A DNA stretch of 64,000 bases from Thalassolituus sp. UBA1087. GTDB lineage: Bacteria; Pseudomonadota; Gammaproteobacteria; Pseudomonadales; Oceanobacteraceae. The DNA is taken from the NCBI GenBank assembly GCA_002314145.1, contig DCCG01000019.1, positions 124,001 to 188,000 on the forward strand, read 5' to 3'. The translations under genes were made by a program, and so were the position numbers. Below, one piece after another: positions 32,720 through 42,348 of this stretch. The notes below the pieces were generated by a model, which made no database searches, had not been told where the DNA came from, and was given only the letters and a program-made list of their open reading frames with translations. How positions within the stretch are numbered: position 1 is the first letter of the stretch; every line of letters begins with the position of its first letter.

Positions 32720-34357
32720 TCAGAGCCCCGCCGCGCGTTTCAGCCGGGTGAATGAATTTTTCAGTCGTTCATAACGCTCATAGCGTTCATCATTGTCCCC
32801 CATGGGGCCAATACGCTGAAAGTACTGGTAGCAGTCTTTCAGCTGGGCGACGTCCATCTGTGTATTTTCGATCAGGCTGATTTTGGCCTGGATCGCATTC
32901 AGTAACACGCTGATCCCTGCTTCCTCGTAGTCGGCTGCCTGATCAAAGGCCTCAATGGCCTGCGGGAATTCCCCTTTTTCGTAGTGGCCGACGCCCCGGG
33001 CATTCAGCTGGGCGGTATGATCACGGATACTCATCTGATTGAGATTGCTTTCCAGCACCTGCAGTTGCCGCAGATCTTTATCGTTCATGCCCTCGGCTTT
33101 CAGTTTGCGCATCATATCTTTGGCTTTGACGTGCTGGCCGGTGTCGATATAAGCCTCGGTCATCTGCAGCTGATGCTCGTGACTCGGGTTTTTCATCCGC
33201 TTCAGCACATTTTCAGCCTGTTTGGCCGAGTCGCGGGCTTTATCTTCATTGCCCAGTGTTTTGTGTGTTTTCCCTTCGACGATGCTGGTTTCGAACATAA
33301 CCGAATCCTGCCCGGCGTAGTCCTGACGTAACTCATCAAAGGCACGCAGAACTTTTTCGATGCGCAGTTTCTGTGAACGCTCTGAGCCAGGTTTCAGCAT
33401 ATGGCGCACAGCGGAAGAAAACTGCAGGTAATTATGGGAGGTTTTGTAGCAGGAAAAACGCCCCAGCCGCATGGCCTGCTCGAAGGCGGCCTCAGCCACC
33501 GGATAATCCTGATTTTCATACGCCAGGCGTCCCAGTTCCATTTGCCGCAGCACGGCCTTGGGCGAAATTTCGACGGCTTTCTCCAGCTCTTTCTGTGCTT
33601 CTTTGGCCTTGCCCATGCTGTTGAGGATGATGGCGCACCAGTCGTAGCACTGCACATACATGGGGTGGTCGATCAGTGTACGTCTGAGCAGCGCCAGCGC
33701 GCTGTCTGAGTCCCCCATAAAATGCATGCAGATCGCCTGACCCAGCCGCGCCCAGGAAACAGAGCGTTTATTCAGCAGCGTGGAATACACTTTAATGGCC
33801 TCGGCATAGCGCTGCTGGCGGATATAGAGTTTGCCCAGCACCCGGATGAGGGGGATTTCCAGTTTGGGATAGCGCCCCTGCAGAGCTTCTGCCTGATCAA
33901 TGGCGTTGTCGATCTGCTCAGCATCAATGCTGGCGTCGACTTCGGCCAGCTTGAGCTTGGTGGTCATGATGCGGGTCAGGCGCTCGCGCAGCATATTCAG
34001 GGTAAAGGGTTTGGTAATGTAGTTGTCCGGTTCGTATTCCAGCGCGCCCATCACCATATCAACGGCGTTCTCACCGGTGACCAGAATAAACAGCGAGCTG
34101 GCGCGCAGGCGGTGGGTGTAGCGCGCCTCTTCCAGAATCTGCTGGCCGTCTTTGCCTTTCCCCAGGTTGTAATCAGAGAAGACGATGTCGTAGTCCTTCT
34201 CCATGATGAAGTCCATCGCTTCACGCCCGTCGGTGGCGGTATCCAGGTGTTGCGCGCCCAGCAGGGTCAGCATTTTTTTCAGCGAGCTGCGGGCTTCCAC
34301 CAGGTCATCCACAATCAGAATGCGTTTATCCTGTAGTGCGTGTTCAAGGTTGATCAT
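32720..34357 (-). CDS. Response regulator with C-terminal TPR domain
   Basis: A 545-residue protein. The N-terminal receiver domain (residues ~10-130) has the acidic pair Asp17-Asp18, phosphoacceptor Asp62 (VFSDYN), Thr94 and Lys116 (YITKPF). The rest is a long array of tetratricopeptide-like repeats (for example LIRVLGKLYIRQQRYAEAIKVY, and later GVGHYEKGEFPQAIEAFDQAADYEEAG). There is no DNA-binding or enzymatic output domain, so output is probably by protein-protein contact. It is similar in layout to the tetratricopeptide response regulators linked to chemosensory or surface-behaviour control in Pseudomonas and Vibrio. It is first in a probable operon with the small kinase and lipoprotein. 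Confidence 0.9.
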   Translation of the reverse strand: MINLEHALQDKRILIVDDLVEARSSLKKMLTLLGAQHLDTATDGREAMDFIMEKDYDIVFSDYNLGKGKDGQQILEEARYTHRLRASSLFILVTGENAVDMVMGALEYEPDNYITKPFTLNMLRERLTRIMTTKLKLAEVDASIDAEQIDNAIDQAEALQGRYPKLEIPLIRVLGKLYIRQQRYAEAIKVYSTLLNKRSVSWARLGQAICMHFMGDSDSALALLRRTLIDHPMYVQCYDWCAIILNSMGKAKEAQKELEKAVEISPKAVLRQMELGRLAYENQDYPVAEAAFEQAMRLGRFSCYKTSHNYLQFSSAVRHMLKPGSERSQKLRIEKVLRAFDELRQDYAGQDSVMFETSIVEGKTHKTLGNEDKARDSAKQAENVLKRMKNPSHEHQLQMTEAYIDTGQHVKAKDMMRKLKAEGMNDKDLRQLQVLESNLNQMSIRDHTAQLNARGVGHYEKGEFPQAIEAFDQAADYEEAGISVLLNAIQAKISLIENTQMDVAQLKDCYQYFQRIGPMGDNDERYERYERLKNSFTRLKRAAGL

Positions 34358-34487
34358 TGGCCATCGGGGTTTTTAAGAGACAGATCATTTGAGTCTAGCA
34401 GAGCAACAGACTGATGCGGTTCAGGCCCTTATAAAATTCACACGCTGCTTTTACCCTGCCCGGCGAGTCACCGTTAGGGTTGGTTGT

Positions 34488-35390
34488 ATGAAAAAATTAG
34501 TGGGCCATCTGATGATTGCTGTCATCCGTCTGTTCAGTCTTATGCCTCTGCCTCTGGCCCATAAGGTCGGGCGCGCGGCGGCCTGGCTGGCCTGGCACAC
34601 AGGCGGCTCGTTCCGCCGTATCGCGGAGGTCAACACCCGCCTGTGCTGGCCGGCAATGAAACCGGATGAGCGGCAGCAGTTTATACGCCGGGCTTTCCGC
34701 CAGAATGCCATGATGTTTTCAGAAATGGGTCTGATGTGGGCGCGCCCGGTTGATCATGCCCTGGGGCATATCCGTGACGTTCATGGCGAAGAGATTTTTC
34801 AACAGGCACTGGCTGCTGGCAAAGGGGTGCTGCTGCTGGCTCCTCATCTGGGGAACTGGGAGCTCACCAATACCTACATTGCTTCGCGCACTCAGCTGAC
34901 GGCCATGTACCGGCCGGCCAGAAACCCGGTATTTGATGAATGGATGCACGGCCACCGGGAAAAAACCGGGGCCGATCTGGTTCCCACCACGACCGGTGGC
35001 ATCAAAGCGCTGTACCGCTGTCTGCGCGGTGGTGGCGTGGTCGGTATTCTGCCTGATCAGGAACCGCAGCCCGAAAGCGGTGAATTCGCCCCTTTCCTGG
35101 GCGTGGAGGCACTGACCCCGACGCTGCCGGTGCAGCTGCTGCAGCGTACCGGTGCCCGGGCGGTACTCATCTATGCCCGCCGTCTCGATAATGACCGCGG
35201 TTTTGATATTCATTTTGCCGCTCCGGACGATGATATTTATGACTCTGATGCCGGCGTGGCGCTGACGGCCATGAACCGCTCGGTTGAGCAATGTCTGCAA
35301 ACGTGTCCGGACCAGTACCAATGGCTGTATAAGCGTTTTAAACGCCAGCCGGGTCAGCGTGGAAACCGTTACAAAGCGGCGACTGACTGA
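34488..35390 (+). CDS. LpxL/HtrB-family lysophospholipid acyltransferase, copy 1
   Basis: A 300-residue inner-membrane acyltransferase of the lipid A late-acyltransferase family. It has an N-terminal amphipathic/membrane segment (MKKLVGHLMIAVIRLFSLMPLP), the catalytic HX4E motif in LLLAPHLGNWELTN, TAMYRPARN, the GILPDQEP motif and the end YQWLYKRFKRQP. The start ATG is at 34488; upstream open frame lacks a ribosome site. A close paralog follows 75 nt downstream. The pair probably acylates lipid A or another lysophospholipid; which acyl position cannot be told. Confidence 0.88.
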   Translation: MKKLVGHLMIAVIRLFSLMPLPLAHKVGRAAAWLAWHTGGSFRRIAEVNTRLCWPAMKPDERQQFIRRAFRQNAMMFSEMGLMWARPVDHALGHIRDVHGEEIFQQALAAGKGVLLLAPHLGNWELTNTYIASRTQLTAMYRPARNPVFDEWMHGHREKTGADLVPTTTGGIKALYRCLRGGGVVGILPDQEPQPESGEFAPFLGVEALTPTLPVQLLQRTGARAVLIYARRLDNDRGFDIHFAAPDDDIYDSDAGVALTAMNRSVEQCLQTCPDQYQWLYKRFKRQPGQRGNRYKAATD

Positions 35391-35465
35391 TGCAGTAACC
35401 GCAACAGAGATTTGCACTGCCTGAACAACTGGTTACACTGCGCTTCCTGACTCCGGAGGCAAGGT

Positions 35466-36374
35466 GTGAATACAGTTATTGGATACCTGATGATAGGCCT
35501 GACCAGACTGATGGGCTTAATTCCCCTGCGCTGGTCCCAGCGCATTGGCCGTCTTATTGGCAGGCTGTTATGGCTGCGCCGTACCCGTTCACGGGAAGTC
35601 GCCAGACTGAATCTGAAACTCTGCTACCCCGACCTCAGTGAAGAGGAGCGCGACAAACTGCTGTATGAGACTCTGCTGCAGAACGGTATGACGGGAACTG
35701 AGATGGGTCCGATGTGGGGCTACAGCCAGCAGGAAGGCTTGTCACTGCTGCGTCAGGTGCATGGTGAAGATCTGCTTAATCAGGCACTGGCAGACGAGCG
35801 CGGCGTATTGCTGTTGTGTCCGCATCAGGGAAACTGGGAAATCGTTAACAACTATATTTCTTCCCGTTGCCCTATCACCATTATGTACCGGCCGGCGAAG
35901 AGTAAAGTATTCAACGACTGGATGGTTAAGCGCCGTGAGCTGGTGGGCTGTAAGCTGGTGCCCACCACGGGGGCCGGGGTGAAACAGCTGTTTAAAGTGC
36001 TCAAAGAGGGTGAAATGGTGGGCTTTTTGCCGGATCAGGAGCCGCAGCGCCGCAGCGGTGTTTATGCCCCGTTTATGGCCGTCGAACAGGCACTGACGCC
36101 GAAACTGCCGCACGAGCTGCTGAAAAGAACCGGTGCCATCGGTCTGTTTATTTCCGTCGAGCGTCTGCCGGATGCCGCGGGGTTCGATCTCCACTTTATT
36201 GCCGTCGAAGAGGCTCTTTACGATGATGATCCGGAGACCGCTGCCGCGGCCATGAACCGGGGCATCGCACAGTGTGTGAGCGTTGCACCGGCGCAGTACC
36301 AATGGACGTATAAGCGCTTTAAACGCCAGCAGGATGGATCACTCAGCCCTTATAAGAAGGCCCGGGTGCCATAA
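35466..36374 (+). CDS. LpxL/HtrB-family lysophospholipid acyltransferase, copy 2
   Basis: A 302-residue paralog of the preceding gene: the same start architecture (MIGLTRLMGLIPLRWSQRIGRLIG), HX4E in LLLCPHQGNWEIVN, ITIMYRPAKS, VGFLPDQEPQRRSG and YQWTYKRFKRQQ. The start is GTG at 35466, with GGAGGCAAGG just upstream. The duplication probably gave two acyltransferases of different acyl or acceptor preference. A terminator follows at 36446. Confidence 0.88.
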   Translation: MNTVIGYLMIGLTRLMGLIPLRWSQRIGRLIGRLLWLRRTRSREVARLNLKLCYPDLSEEERDKLLYETLLQNGMTGTEMGPMWGYSQQEGLSLLRQVHGEDLLNQALADERGVLLLCPHQGNWEIVNNYISSRCPITIMYRPAKSKVFNDWMVKRRELVGCKLVPTTGAGVKQLFKVLKEGEMVGFLPDQEPQRRSGVYAPFMAVEQALTPKLPHELLKRTGAIGLFISVERLPDAAGFDLHFIAVEEALYDDDPETAAAAMNRGIAQCVSVAPAQYQWTYKRFKRQQDGSLSPYKKARVP

Positions 36375-36445
36375 CAAGCCCCGGACAGGGTTTTTAACCG
36401 GACAGCGTTTTTAAAAGGTATCCGGCGGTCAGTCAGGTTCAGGGA

Positions 36446-36470
36446 AAGGAAGGCGTAGCCTTCCTTTTTT
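36446..36470 (+). terminator. Rho-independent terminator after the acyltransferase pair
   Basis: AAGGAAGGC (36446-36454) pairs with GCCTTCCTT (36458-36466) around GTA, followed by four further T residues. Confidence 0.92.
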
Positions 36471-36519
36471 GTGCCGGCAGGCAGGGCTTACCTTTCTGAG
36501 GCGTTGATCCGTTCAGCGG

Positions 36520-37968
36520 TCAGCTGCGCCAGAAGGTAGGGCTCAGTAACACCAGCAGAGTAAAAATCTCCAGCCGGCCAAGCAGCATGGTTAGTGCCAG
36601 CAGCCATTTGGCGGTATCGGAAATATCGCCGTAATGGGTGGCAACGTCTCCCAGTCCGGGCCCGAGGTTATTGAGGCAGGAGCCGACAGCGGAAAAGGCT
36701 GTTACCTGATCCAGGCCGGTGGCCATCAGCGCCAGCATCATCACCATAAAGGTGACGATATACATGGCAAAGAAACCCCACACCGCATCGAGAATGCGGT
36801 CTCCCACAGCACGGTTGCCCAGCTTGACCGGAATCACCGCATTGGGATGCACCAGCCGGCGGATTTCCCGCACCCCCTGTTTGTAGACCAGCAGCACGCG
36901 GATAACTTTCATACCGCCGCCGGTGGAGCCGGTACAGCCGCCGATAAAGGCCATCATAAACAGCAGCACGGGCAGAAAGACCGGCCATAACGAGAAATCG
37001 GAAGTGCCGAAACCGGCGGTGGTGGCGATGGAGACTACTTCGAATAACCCAAACCGCACGGAATGCGCAAAGTCATAAGTGCCGGTATACCAGAGCGCAA
37101 TAATACTGAGCAGACAGCCCCCGCCCAGCACCAGAAAAAAGAACTTCAGCTCTGAATCTTCAAAGTAATGCAGTAGTGTTTTATTGCGCCAGGCAAAAAA
37201 GTGCAGAGAAAAATTCAGCGCGGCGATGAGCATAAAAAAGACCGCAATACCTTCAATCAGCGGGCTGTCGAAATGGCCGATGGAAGCATCGTAGGTGGAA
37301 AAGCCGCCGATGCCGACGGTGGCAAAACTGTGCGCTGCCGCGTCGAACAGGTCCATACCGGCGGCCCAGTAGGCGAGCGCACAGGCGATGGTCAGAAACA
37401 GATAGATATACCACAGTGCTTTGGCGGTTTCTGCAATGCGCGGCGTCAGTTTGGAGTCTTTCATGGGCCCGGGCATTTCCGCCCGGTAAAGCTGCATACC
37501 ACCAATGCCGAGCATCGGCAGAATGGCGACGGCTAACACAATAATGCCCATGCCGCCCATCCACTGCAGCTGCTGGCGGTACCAGAGAATGGATTTGGGC
37601 AGATACTCCAGGCCGGTCATCACCGTGGCGCCGGTGGTGGTCCAGCCGGATAAGGATTCAAAAAAGGCATCGGCAAACCCCAGCCCCGGGCTGCCGGAAA
37701 TCATAAACGGCAGGGTGCCGGCCAGGCCCAGAGTCAGCCAGAACAGGGCGGCAATCAGGAAGCCATCGCGGGTGCGCAGCTCTTCGTGCACCTGGCGCAC
37801 CGGCAGCCAGGAGGTAAAGCCGATCCCCAGAATCAGCACCATGGCGGTGACGAAGGCTTCAGTAGCGCCGTCATCGTATATCACAGAGATAATAATCGGC
37901 GGCACCATGGTGATGCTGAACAGCATCAGAAAGATCCCCAGGATGCGCGCGATAACCGTCAGATGCAT
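36520..37968 (-). CDS. trkH: Trk potassium uptake system membrane protein TrkH
   Basis: A 482-residue K+ translocating subunit with about ten or more membrane segments and the repeated selectivity-filter loops of the TrkH/KtrB family (for example ESLSGWTTTGATVMTGL, SFATVGIGGFSTYD, SIATTAGFGTSDF and SAVGSCLNNLGPGLG). The ATG at 37968 gives the family start MHLTVIARILGIFLM, preceded by GAGGAA; a longer frame would overlap trkA. It lies 13 nt after trkA, in one operon with its regulatory partner. Confidence 0.96.
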   Translation of the reverse strand: MHLTVIARILGIFLMLFSITMVPPIIISVIYDDGATEAFVTAMVLILGIGFTSWLPVRQVHEELRTRDGFLIAALFWLTLGLAGTLPFMISGSPGLGFADAFFESLSGWTTTGATVMTGLEYLPKSILWYRQQLQWMGGMGIIVLAVAILPMLGIGGMQLYRAEMPGPMKDSKLTPRIAETAKALWYIYLFLTIACALAYWAAGMDLFDAAAHSFATVGIGGFSTYDASIGHFDSPLIEGIAVFFMLIAALNFSLHFFAWRNKTLLHYFEDSELKFFFLVLGGGCLLSIIALWYTGTYDFAHSVRFGLFEVVSIATTAGFGTSDFSLWPVFLPVLLFMMAFIGGCTGSTGGGMKVIRVLLVYKQGVREIRRLVHPNAVIPVKLGNRAVGDRILDAVWGFFAMYIVTFMVMMLALMATGLDQVTAFSAVGSCLNNLGPGLGDVATHYGDISDTAKWLLALTMLLGRLEIFTLLVLLSPTFWRS

Positions 37969-37981
37969 GCGGGAAAATTCC

Positions 37982-39355
37982 TCAGAAAAAGCCCAGACCA
38001 ACCTGGAACAGACGCTCCACGTCGGCGATGTGTTTTTTGTTCATCACGAACAGGATGACGTGGTCATCGGACTCCACCAGCACATCGGAGCTGGCCATGA
38101 TCACCTCTTCCCCCCGTACAATGGCACCGATGGTGGTGCCCGGCGGCAGTTTGATCTCGCGTACTTTACGTCCCACAACTTTGGACGAGCGGCTGTCACC
38201 GTGGGCGATGGCTTCGATGGCTTCAGCGGCGCCCCGGCGCAGAGAGTGCACGTTGACCACGTCACCGCGGCGCACATGCGTGAGCAGACTGCCAATGGTG
38301 GCCTGTTGCGGCGACAGAGCGACGTCAACCATGCCGCCCTGTACCAGATCCACATACGCGGCTTTGTTGATCAGGGTGATCACCTTGCGCGCACCCAGAC
38401 GCTTGGCCAGCAGCGACGACATAATGTTCACCTCGTCGTCGTTGGTGAGCGCACAGAACACATCTGTACTTTCGATATTCTCTTCTTCCAGCAGCGTCTT
38501 ATCAGTGGCGCTGCCGAGCAGTACCACAGTGCGGTTCAGGTGTTCGCTGAGGAATTCGGTACGTGCGGCGCCATGTTCAATGATTTTGATCTGGTAGCGT
38601 TTTTCCAGCGTGCGTGCCAGCCGGTAACCAATGTTGCCGCCGCCGACGATCATCACCCGGCGGTAAGAGTCCTCCTCACGACGCAGTTCGTTCATCACTT
38701 TACGGATGTGCGCTTTGGCCGCCACAAAAAAGACTTCGTCGTCGGCTTCAATCACGGTATCGCCGGTGGGCTCAATGGCTTTATTGCGGCGGAAAACCGC
38801 GGCCACCCGGGCATCGATATTGGGCAGGTGATCTTTCAGGTGGTGAATTGCCTGGCCGACCAGCGGGCCACCGTAATACGCTTTTACCGCTACCAGCTGG
38901 GCACGGCCATCGGCAAAATCCATCACCTGCAGCGCCCCGGGGTATTGCAGCAGGCGGCTGACATAGTTGGTGACCACCTGCTCGGGGGAAATCAGGACAT
39001 CCACGGGGAAAGCATCAGCGCGGAACAGCTCGCTCTGTTTCAGATATTGCCCGGTGCGGATACGGCTGATTTTGGTCGGGGTACGGAACAGGGTGTAAGC
39101 GATCTGACAGGCGACCATATTGGTTTCGTCAGAGTTGGTGACCGCAATCAGCATGTCGGCATCGTCGGCCCCGGCATCGCGCAGGATGTTCGGATGCGAG
39201 CCCATGCCCAGCACAGTTTTGATATCGATGCGGTCCTGCAGCTCGCGCAGGCGGTCAGCGTCGGTATCCACCACGGTGATGTCGTTCTGTTCGTTGGCGA
39301 GGTTTTCTGCCAGTGAGCCGCCCACCTGGCCGGCGCCGAGGATGATAATCTTCAC
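37982..39355 (-). CDS. trkA: Trk system potassium uptake regulatory protein TrkA
   Basis: A 457-residue cytoplasmic NAD-binding regulator of TrkH, with the usual two tandem RCK units. The first TrkA_N begins MKIIILGAGQVGGSLAENL with acidic VVDTD; the second begins RVMIVGGGNIGYRLARTLE. Each is followed by a TrkA_C domain. The start codon is GTG. It lies between rsmB and trkH on the minus strand, as expected from Pseudomonas synteny for trkA-rsmB, with trkH added. Confidence 0.97.
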   Translation of the reverse strand: MKIIILGAGQVGGSLAENLANEQNDITVVDTDADRLRELQDRIDIKTVLGMGSHPNILRDAGADDADMLIAVTNSDETNMVACQIAYTLFRTPTKISRIRTGQYLKQSELFRADAFPVDVLISPEQVVTNYVSRLLQYPGALQVMDFADGRAQLVAVKAYYGGPLVGQAIHHLKDHLPNIDARVAAVFRRNKAIEPTGDTVIEADDEVFFVAAKAHIRKVMNELRREEDSYRRVMIVGGGNIGYRLARTLEKRYQIKIIEHGAARTEFLSEHLNRTVVLLGSATDKTLLEEENIESTDVFCALTNDDEVNIMSSLLAKRLGARKVITLINKAAYVDLVQGGMVDVALSPQQATIGSLLTHVRRGDVVNVHSLRRGAAEAIEAIAHGDSRSSKVVGRKVREIKLPPGTTIGAIVRGEEVIMASSDVLVESDDHVILFVMNKKHIADVERLFQVGLGFF

Positions 39356-39448
39356 GCTACCCGCCCCTGTGCAAAAAGCTTGTCCTGACTATTGGTCATA
39401 CGGTCTTAATACCCTGTGGCCGCCGGCGTTGGCAGCTCGTTAACGGTT

Positions 39449-40780
39449 TCAGGCCTTTTTCGTCATCAGGGCGTAGTAAAACCCATCATGGCCATTCTGC
39501 TGTGGAAACAGTTGTCGCCCGGCATTACAGGCGCTTCCCCACGAAAAGTCCAGTTCTGTGCACTGCAGATCCTGAGTTGCATCAGCAAAGGCAGCGATCC
39601 GGGCGCTGTTTTCCTGAGGCAACACTGAGCAGGTGGCATACAGCAATCGTCCGCCGGGTTTCAGCATTGCCCATGCGGTCTTCAGCAGTGAGGCCTGCAG
39701 GACAGCCAGCTGTTCGATGTCTTCGCGCCGGCGCAGCAATTTGATGTCCGGATGGCGGCGGATCACGCCGGTCGCAGAACAGGGAGCATCCAGCAGAATG
39801 GCGTCGAACTGTGCACCGTCCCACCAGGATTCAGTATCCGCCATATCGGCGCAGACTACCTCCGCTGCTAAGTGTAGCCGCTGCAGGTTATCGTGAACCC
39901 GGCTCAGACGGGTTTCTTCGATATCCAGGGCGACGACACGGGCATCGGCCCGTTCCAGCAGTGCACAGGTTTTGCCGCCGGGGGCGGCGCAGGCATCCAG
40001 AATACGTTCACCGTCCTGCGGTGCCAGTAACTGTGCGGCGAGCTGTGCCGCTTCATCCTGTACGCTGACATCACCCTCGGCAAAGCCGGGCAGCTGAGTG
40101 ACGTCGCAGGATTCCGCCAGATAAATGCCGGCATCAGAATAAGGGGCAGCGGTTGCCGGGATGCCGGCGTCGTGCAGGCGGGTTAAATAGACGTCACGGT
40201 TGGTACGCCTGAGGTTAACCCGCAGACACAGAGGTGGCCGTTCATTGTTCTGTTGCAGAATATTCTGCCAGTCATCCGGCCAGGCTTTGCTCAGCATTTT
40301 GACCAGCCATTTCGGGTGGCTGGTGGCGGTGACCGGGTTTTCATCCAGAGGTGGCAGCAGAGCTTCATACTCGCGGCCGTAACGGCGCAGACAGGCGTTA
40401 ATCACGGATTTGGCGTAGCCCTTACCCAGTTCTTCGCACACATCCACGGTCGCGTGCACCGCTGCGTGGGGCGCTTTATTCTGGATGGCGAGCTGATACA
40501 GGCCGACAATCATCAGTGCGTGCAGATCCTGATCTTCTTCACCGAAGGGGTGTTTGAGCAGAATTTTCACCAGCGCATTTAAGCGCTGAAAATGACGGCA
40601 GCTGCCCAGTGTAAGGTCGCGCAGAAAACCACGGTCTTCAGCTGGTACCCGGTTTTCTAATGGTGGTAACACCTGATTCAGCGACTGGCCGTTCATTACG
40701 GAGGCGAGTGCCGTGGCCGCGGCACGGCGGGCGCTCAGTTCAGAGGAGGCACTCTGGCCCCAGATGGATGCATTGCTCAA
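39449..40780 (-). CDS. rsmB: 16S rRNA (cytosine(967)-C(5))-methyltransferase RsmB
   Basis: A 443-residue methyltransferase. It has an N-terminal NusB-like RNA-binding domain (about 15-140) and a SAM-binding Rossmann domain with DACAAPGGKTCALLE. The two catalytic-cysteine motifs of the RsmB/Nop2 family are present: DAPCSATGVIRRHPDIK and YATCSVLPQEN. The apparent start is TTG at 40780, inside a 4-nt overlap (TTGA) with the fmt stop. That is compatible with translational coupling, and the length agrees with E. coli RsmB. Confidence 0.95.
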   Translation of the reverse strand: MSNASIWGQSASSELSARRAAATALASVMNGQSLNQVLPPLENRVPAEDRGFLRDLTLGSCRHFQRLNALVKILLKHPFGEEDQDLHALMIVGLYQLAIQNKAPHAAVHATVDVCEELGKGYAKSVINACLRRYGREYEALLPPLDENPVTATSHPKWLVKMLSKAWPDDWQNILQQNNERPPLCLRVNLRRTNRDVYLTRLHDAGIPATAAPYSDAGIYLAESCDVTQLPGFAEGDVSVQDEAAQLAAQLLAPQDGERILDACAAPGGKTCALLERADARVVALDIEETRLSRVHDNLQRLHLAAEVVCADMADTESWWDGAQFDAILLDAPCSATGVIRRHPDIKLLRRREDIEQLAVLQASLLKTAWAMLKPGGRLLYATCSVLPQENSARIAAFADATQDLQCTELDFSWGSACNAGRQLFPQQNGHDGFYYALMTKKA

Positions 40781-41727
40781 AGTTCAGACGCCAGCATATG
40801 GTTTACCTGAAAGAGTTGTGGCTGGCCGTTAATAACGTCGGCCACAGACATGGCTTTTTTCCCTGGCAGCTGAATTTTGCTGATGCGCAGGACATTCTCA
40901 CCACAGGCAACTTCTACCCCTTTGGGGCTGACGTTCACTATGGTGCCGGGCAGCATATCGGTGACCTTCTCAATGGCTTCGGCCTGTAACACACGGATAC
41001 GGTGGTCGCCCAGCAGAGTGTAGGCCACCGGGAAGGGATTAAAGGCGCGTACCCTGCGTTCCAGTTCCACGGCGCTGAGGTTCCAGTCGAGCAGTCCTTC
41101 CTCTTTGCTCAGCTTGTGGGCATAACAGGCGAGCATATCGTTCTGAATTTCCGGGTTCAGCTCGCCGGCCTGCAGTTTTGCCAGCGTGCTCAGCAATGCC
41201 GGAGGGCCCATCCCGGCGAGCCGGTCATGCAGCGAGCCGCCGGTTTCATCGGCGGCGATCCCGGTGGTGACCTTGCTTAACATATCACCCGTATCCAGGC
41301 CTTTATCCATCTGCATAATAGTGATGCCGGTGACCATGTCGCCGGCTTCGATGCAGCGCTGAATCGGCGCGGCGCCACGCCAGCGTGGCAGCAGCGATGC
41401 GTGCACATTGAGGCAGCCGTACTTCGGCGCATCAAGCACGGACTGCGGCAGAATCAGACCGTAGGCGACCACGATCATGACATCGGCGTTGAGGCTTTTA
41501 AGCTCTTCCACGGCCGCCGGGTCTTTAAAGTTGAGCGGCTGATAAACCGGGATACCGTGCTCCAGCGCCACCTGCTTTACCGGACTGGGCTGCAGCTTTT
41601 TGCCACGCCCGGCCGGCCGGTCGGGTTGGCTGTAAACGCCAATGATGTCGTGTTCTGACGCAATCAATGCGCGCAGATGGGCCGCAGCGAAGTCCGGCGT
41701 ACCGGCAAACACAATCCGTAGCGCCAT
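40777..41727 (-). CDS. fmt: Methionyl-tRNA formyltransferase
   Basis: A 316-residue enzyme that formylates initiator Met-tRNA. It shows RIVFAGTPDFAAAHLRAL at the start, the folate-binding/active region with NVHASLLPRWRGAAPIQRCI and the GITIMQMDKGLDTGDML segment, and the C-terminal OB-like domain (GCNPFP-type RAFNPFPVAYT). Start and stop overlap the neighbours: 1 nt with def (TAATG) and 4 nt with rsmB. Confidence 0.98.
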   Translation of the reverse strand: MALRIVFAGTPDFAAAHLRALIASEHDIIGVYSQPDRPAGRGKKLQPSPVKQVALEHGIPVYQPLNFKDPAAVEELKSLNADVMIVVAYGLILPQSVLDAPKYGCLNVHASLLPRWRGAAPIQRCIEAGDMVTGITIMQMDKGLDTGDMLSKVTTGIAADETGGSLHDRLAGMGPPALLSTLAKLQAGELNPEIQNDMLACYAHKLSKEEGLLDWNLSAVELERRVRAFNPFPVAYTLLGDHRIRVLQAEAIEKVTDMLPGTIVNVSPKGVEVACGENVLRISKIQLPGKKAMSVADVINGQPQLFQVNHMLASEL

Positions 41728-42251
41728 TATTTTTTACCTTTGCGACGGGCTTCCTGTTTGTGTTTTTTCTCCAGCTTATCCTTAATGCGGTTACGCTTAA
41801 GAGGAGAGATGTAATCCACCATCAGCTTGCCTTCAAGGTGATCCACTTCGTGCTGGATGCACACCGCCAGAAGGCCACGGCATTCCATTTCAAACGGTTC
41901 GCCGTCACGGCCGATGGCTTTCACCAGGCAATGTTCGATGCGGGTGACGTCTTCGTAGAAACCGGGCACGGATAAACAACCTTCCTGCATGGTCTCTTCT
42001 TCGCCGTCGAGGACGGTGATTTCCGGGTTGATAAAAGTTAATGGCTCACTTTTATCTTCCGAGACATCGATGGTGATGATGCGTTCGTGCACGTTAACCT
42101 GTGTGGCGGCCAGACCGATCCCGGGGGCGTCGTACATGGTTTCAAACATGTCATCGACGATATTGCGGATACGCTCATCCACCGTTGTGACGGGTTGGGC
42201 AACAGTGCGCAAACGGGGGTCCGGGTATTCTAAAATTTCGAGTAAGGCCAT
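41727..42251 (-). CDS. def: Peptide deformylase
   Basis: A 174-residue metalloenzyme that removes N-terminal formyl groups. All three family motifs are present: GIGLAATQV, EGCLSVPG and QHEVDHLEG. The C-terminus is Lys-rich (KKHKQEARRKGKK). It is the first gene of the leftward def-fmt-rsmB-trkA-trkH cluster and diverges from the LysM gene. The 97-nt gap must hold both promoters. Confidence 0.98.
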   Translation of the reverse strand: MALLEILEYPDPRLRTVAQPVTTVDERIRNIVDDMFETMYDAPGIGLAATQVNVHERIITIDVSEDKSEPLTFINPEITVLDGEEETMQEGCLSVPGFYEDVTRIEHCLVKAIGRDGEPFEMECRGLLAVCIQHEVDHLEGKLMVDYISPLKRNRIKDKLEKKHKQEARRKGKK

Positions 42252-42348
42252 AGAGTTAAGAGCTTTTATAGATACAAATGGTCCTGACTTGCTAATATGC
42301 GGGTCAGGCAGTGATATTCAATGCGATCAATGATAAAGGGAATACAGG

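Noticed and set aside
37505..39316. 603-codon plus-strand open frame opposite trkH/trkA
   Set aside because: It is antisense to two well-supported genes and has no protein-like features; a consequence of codon bias in GC-rich DNA.
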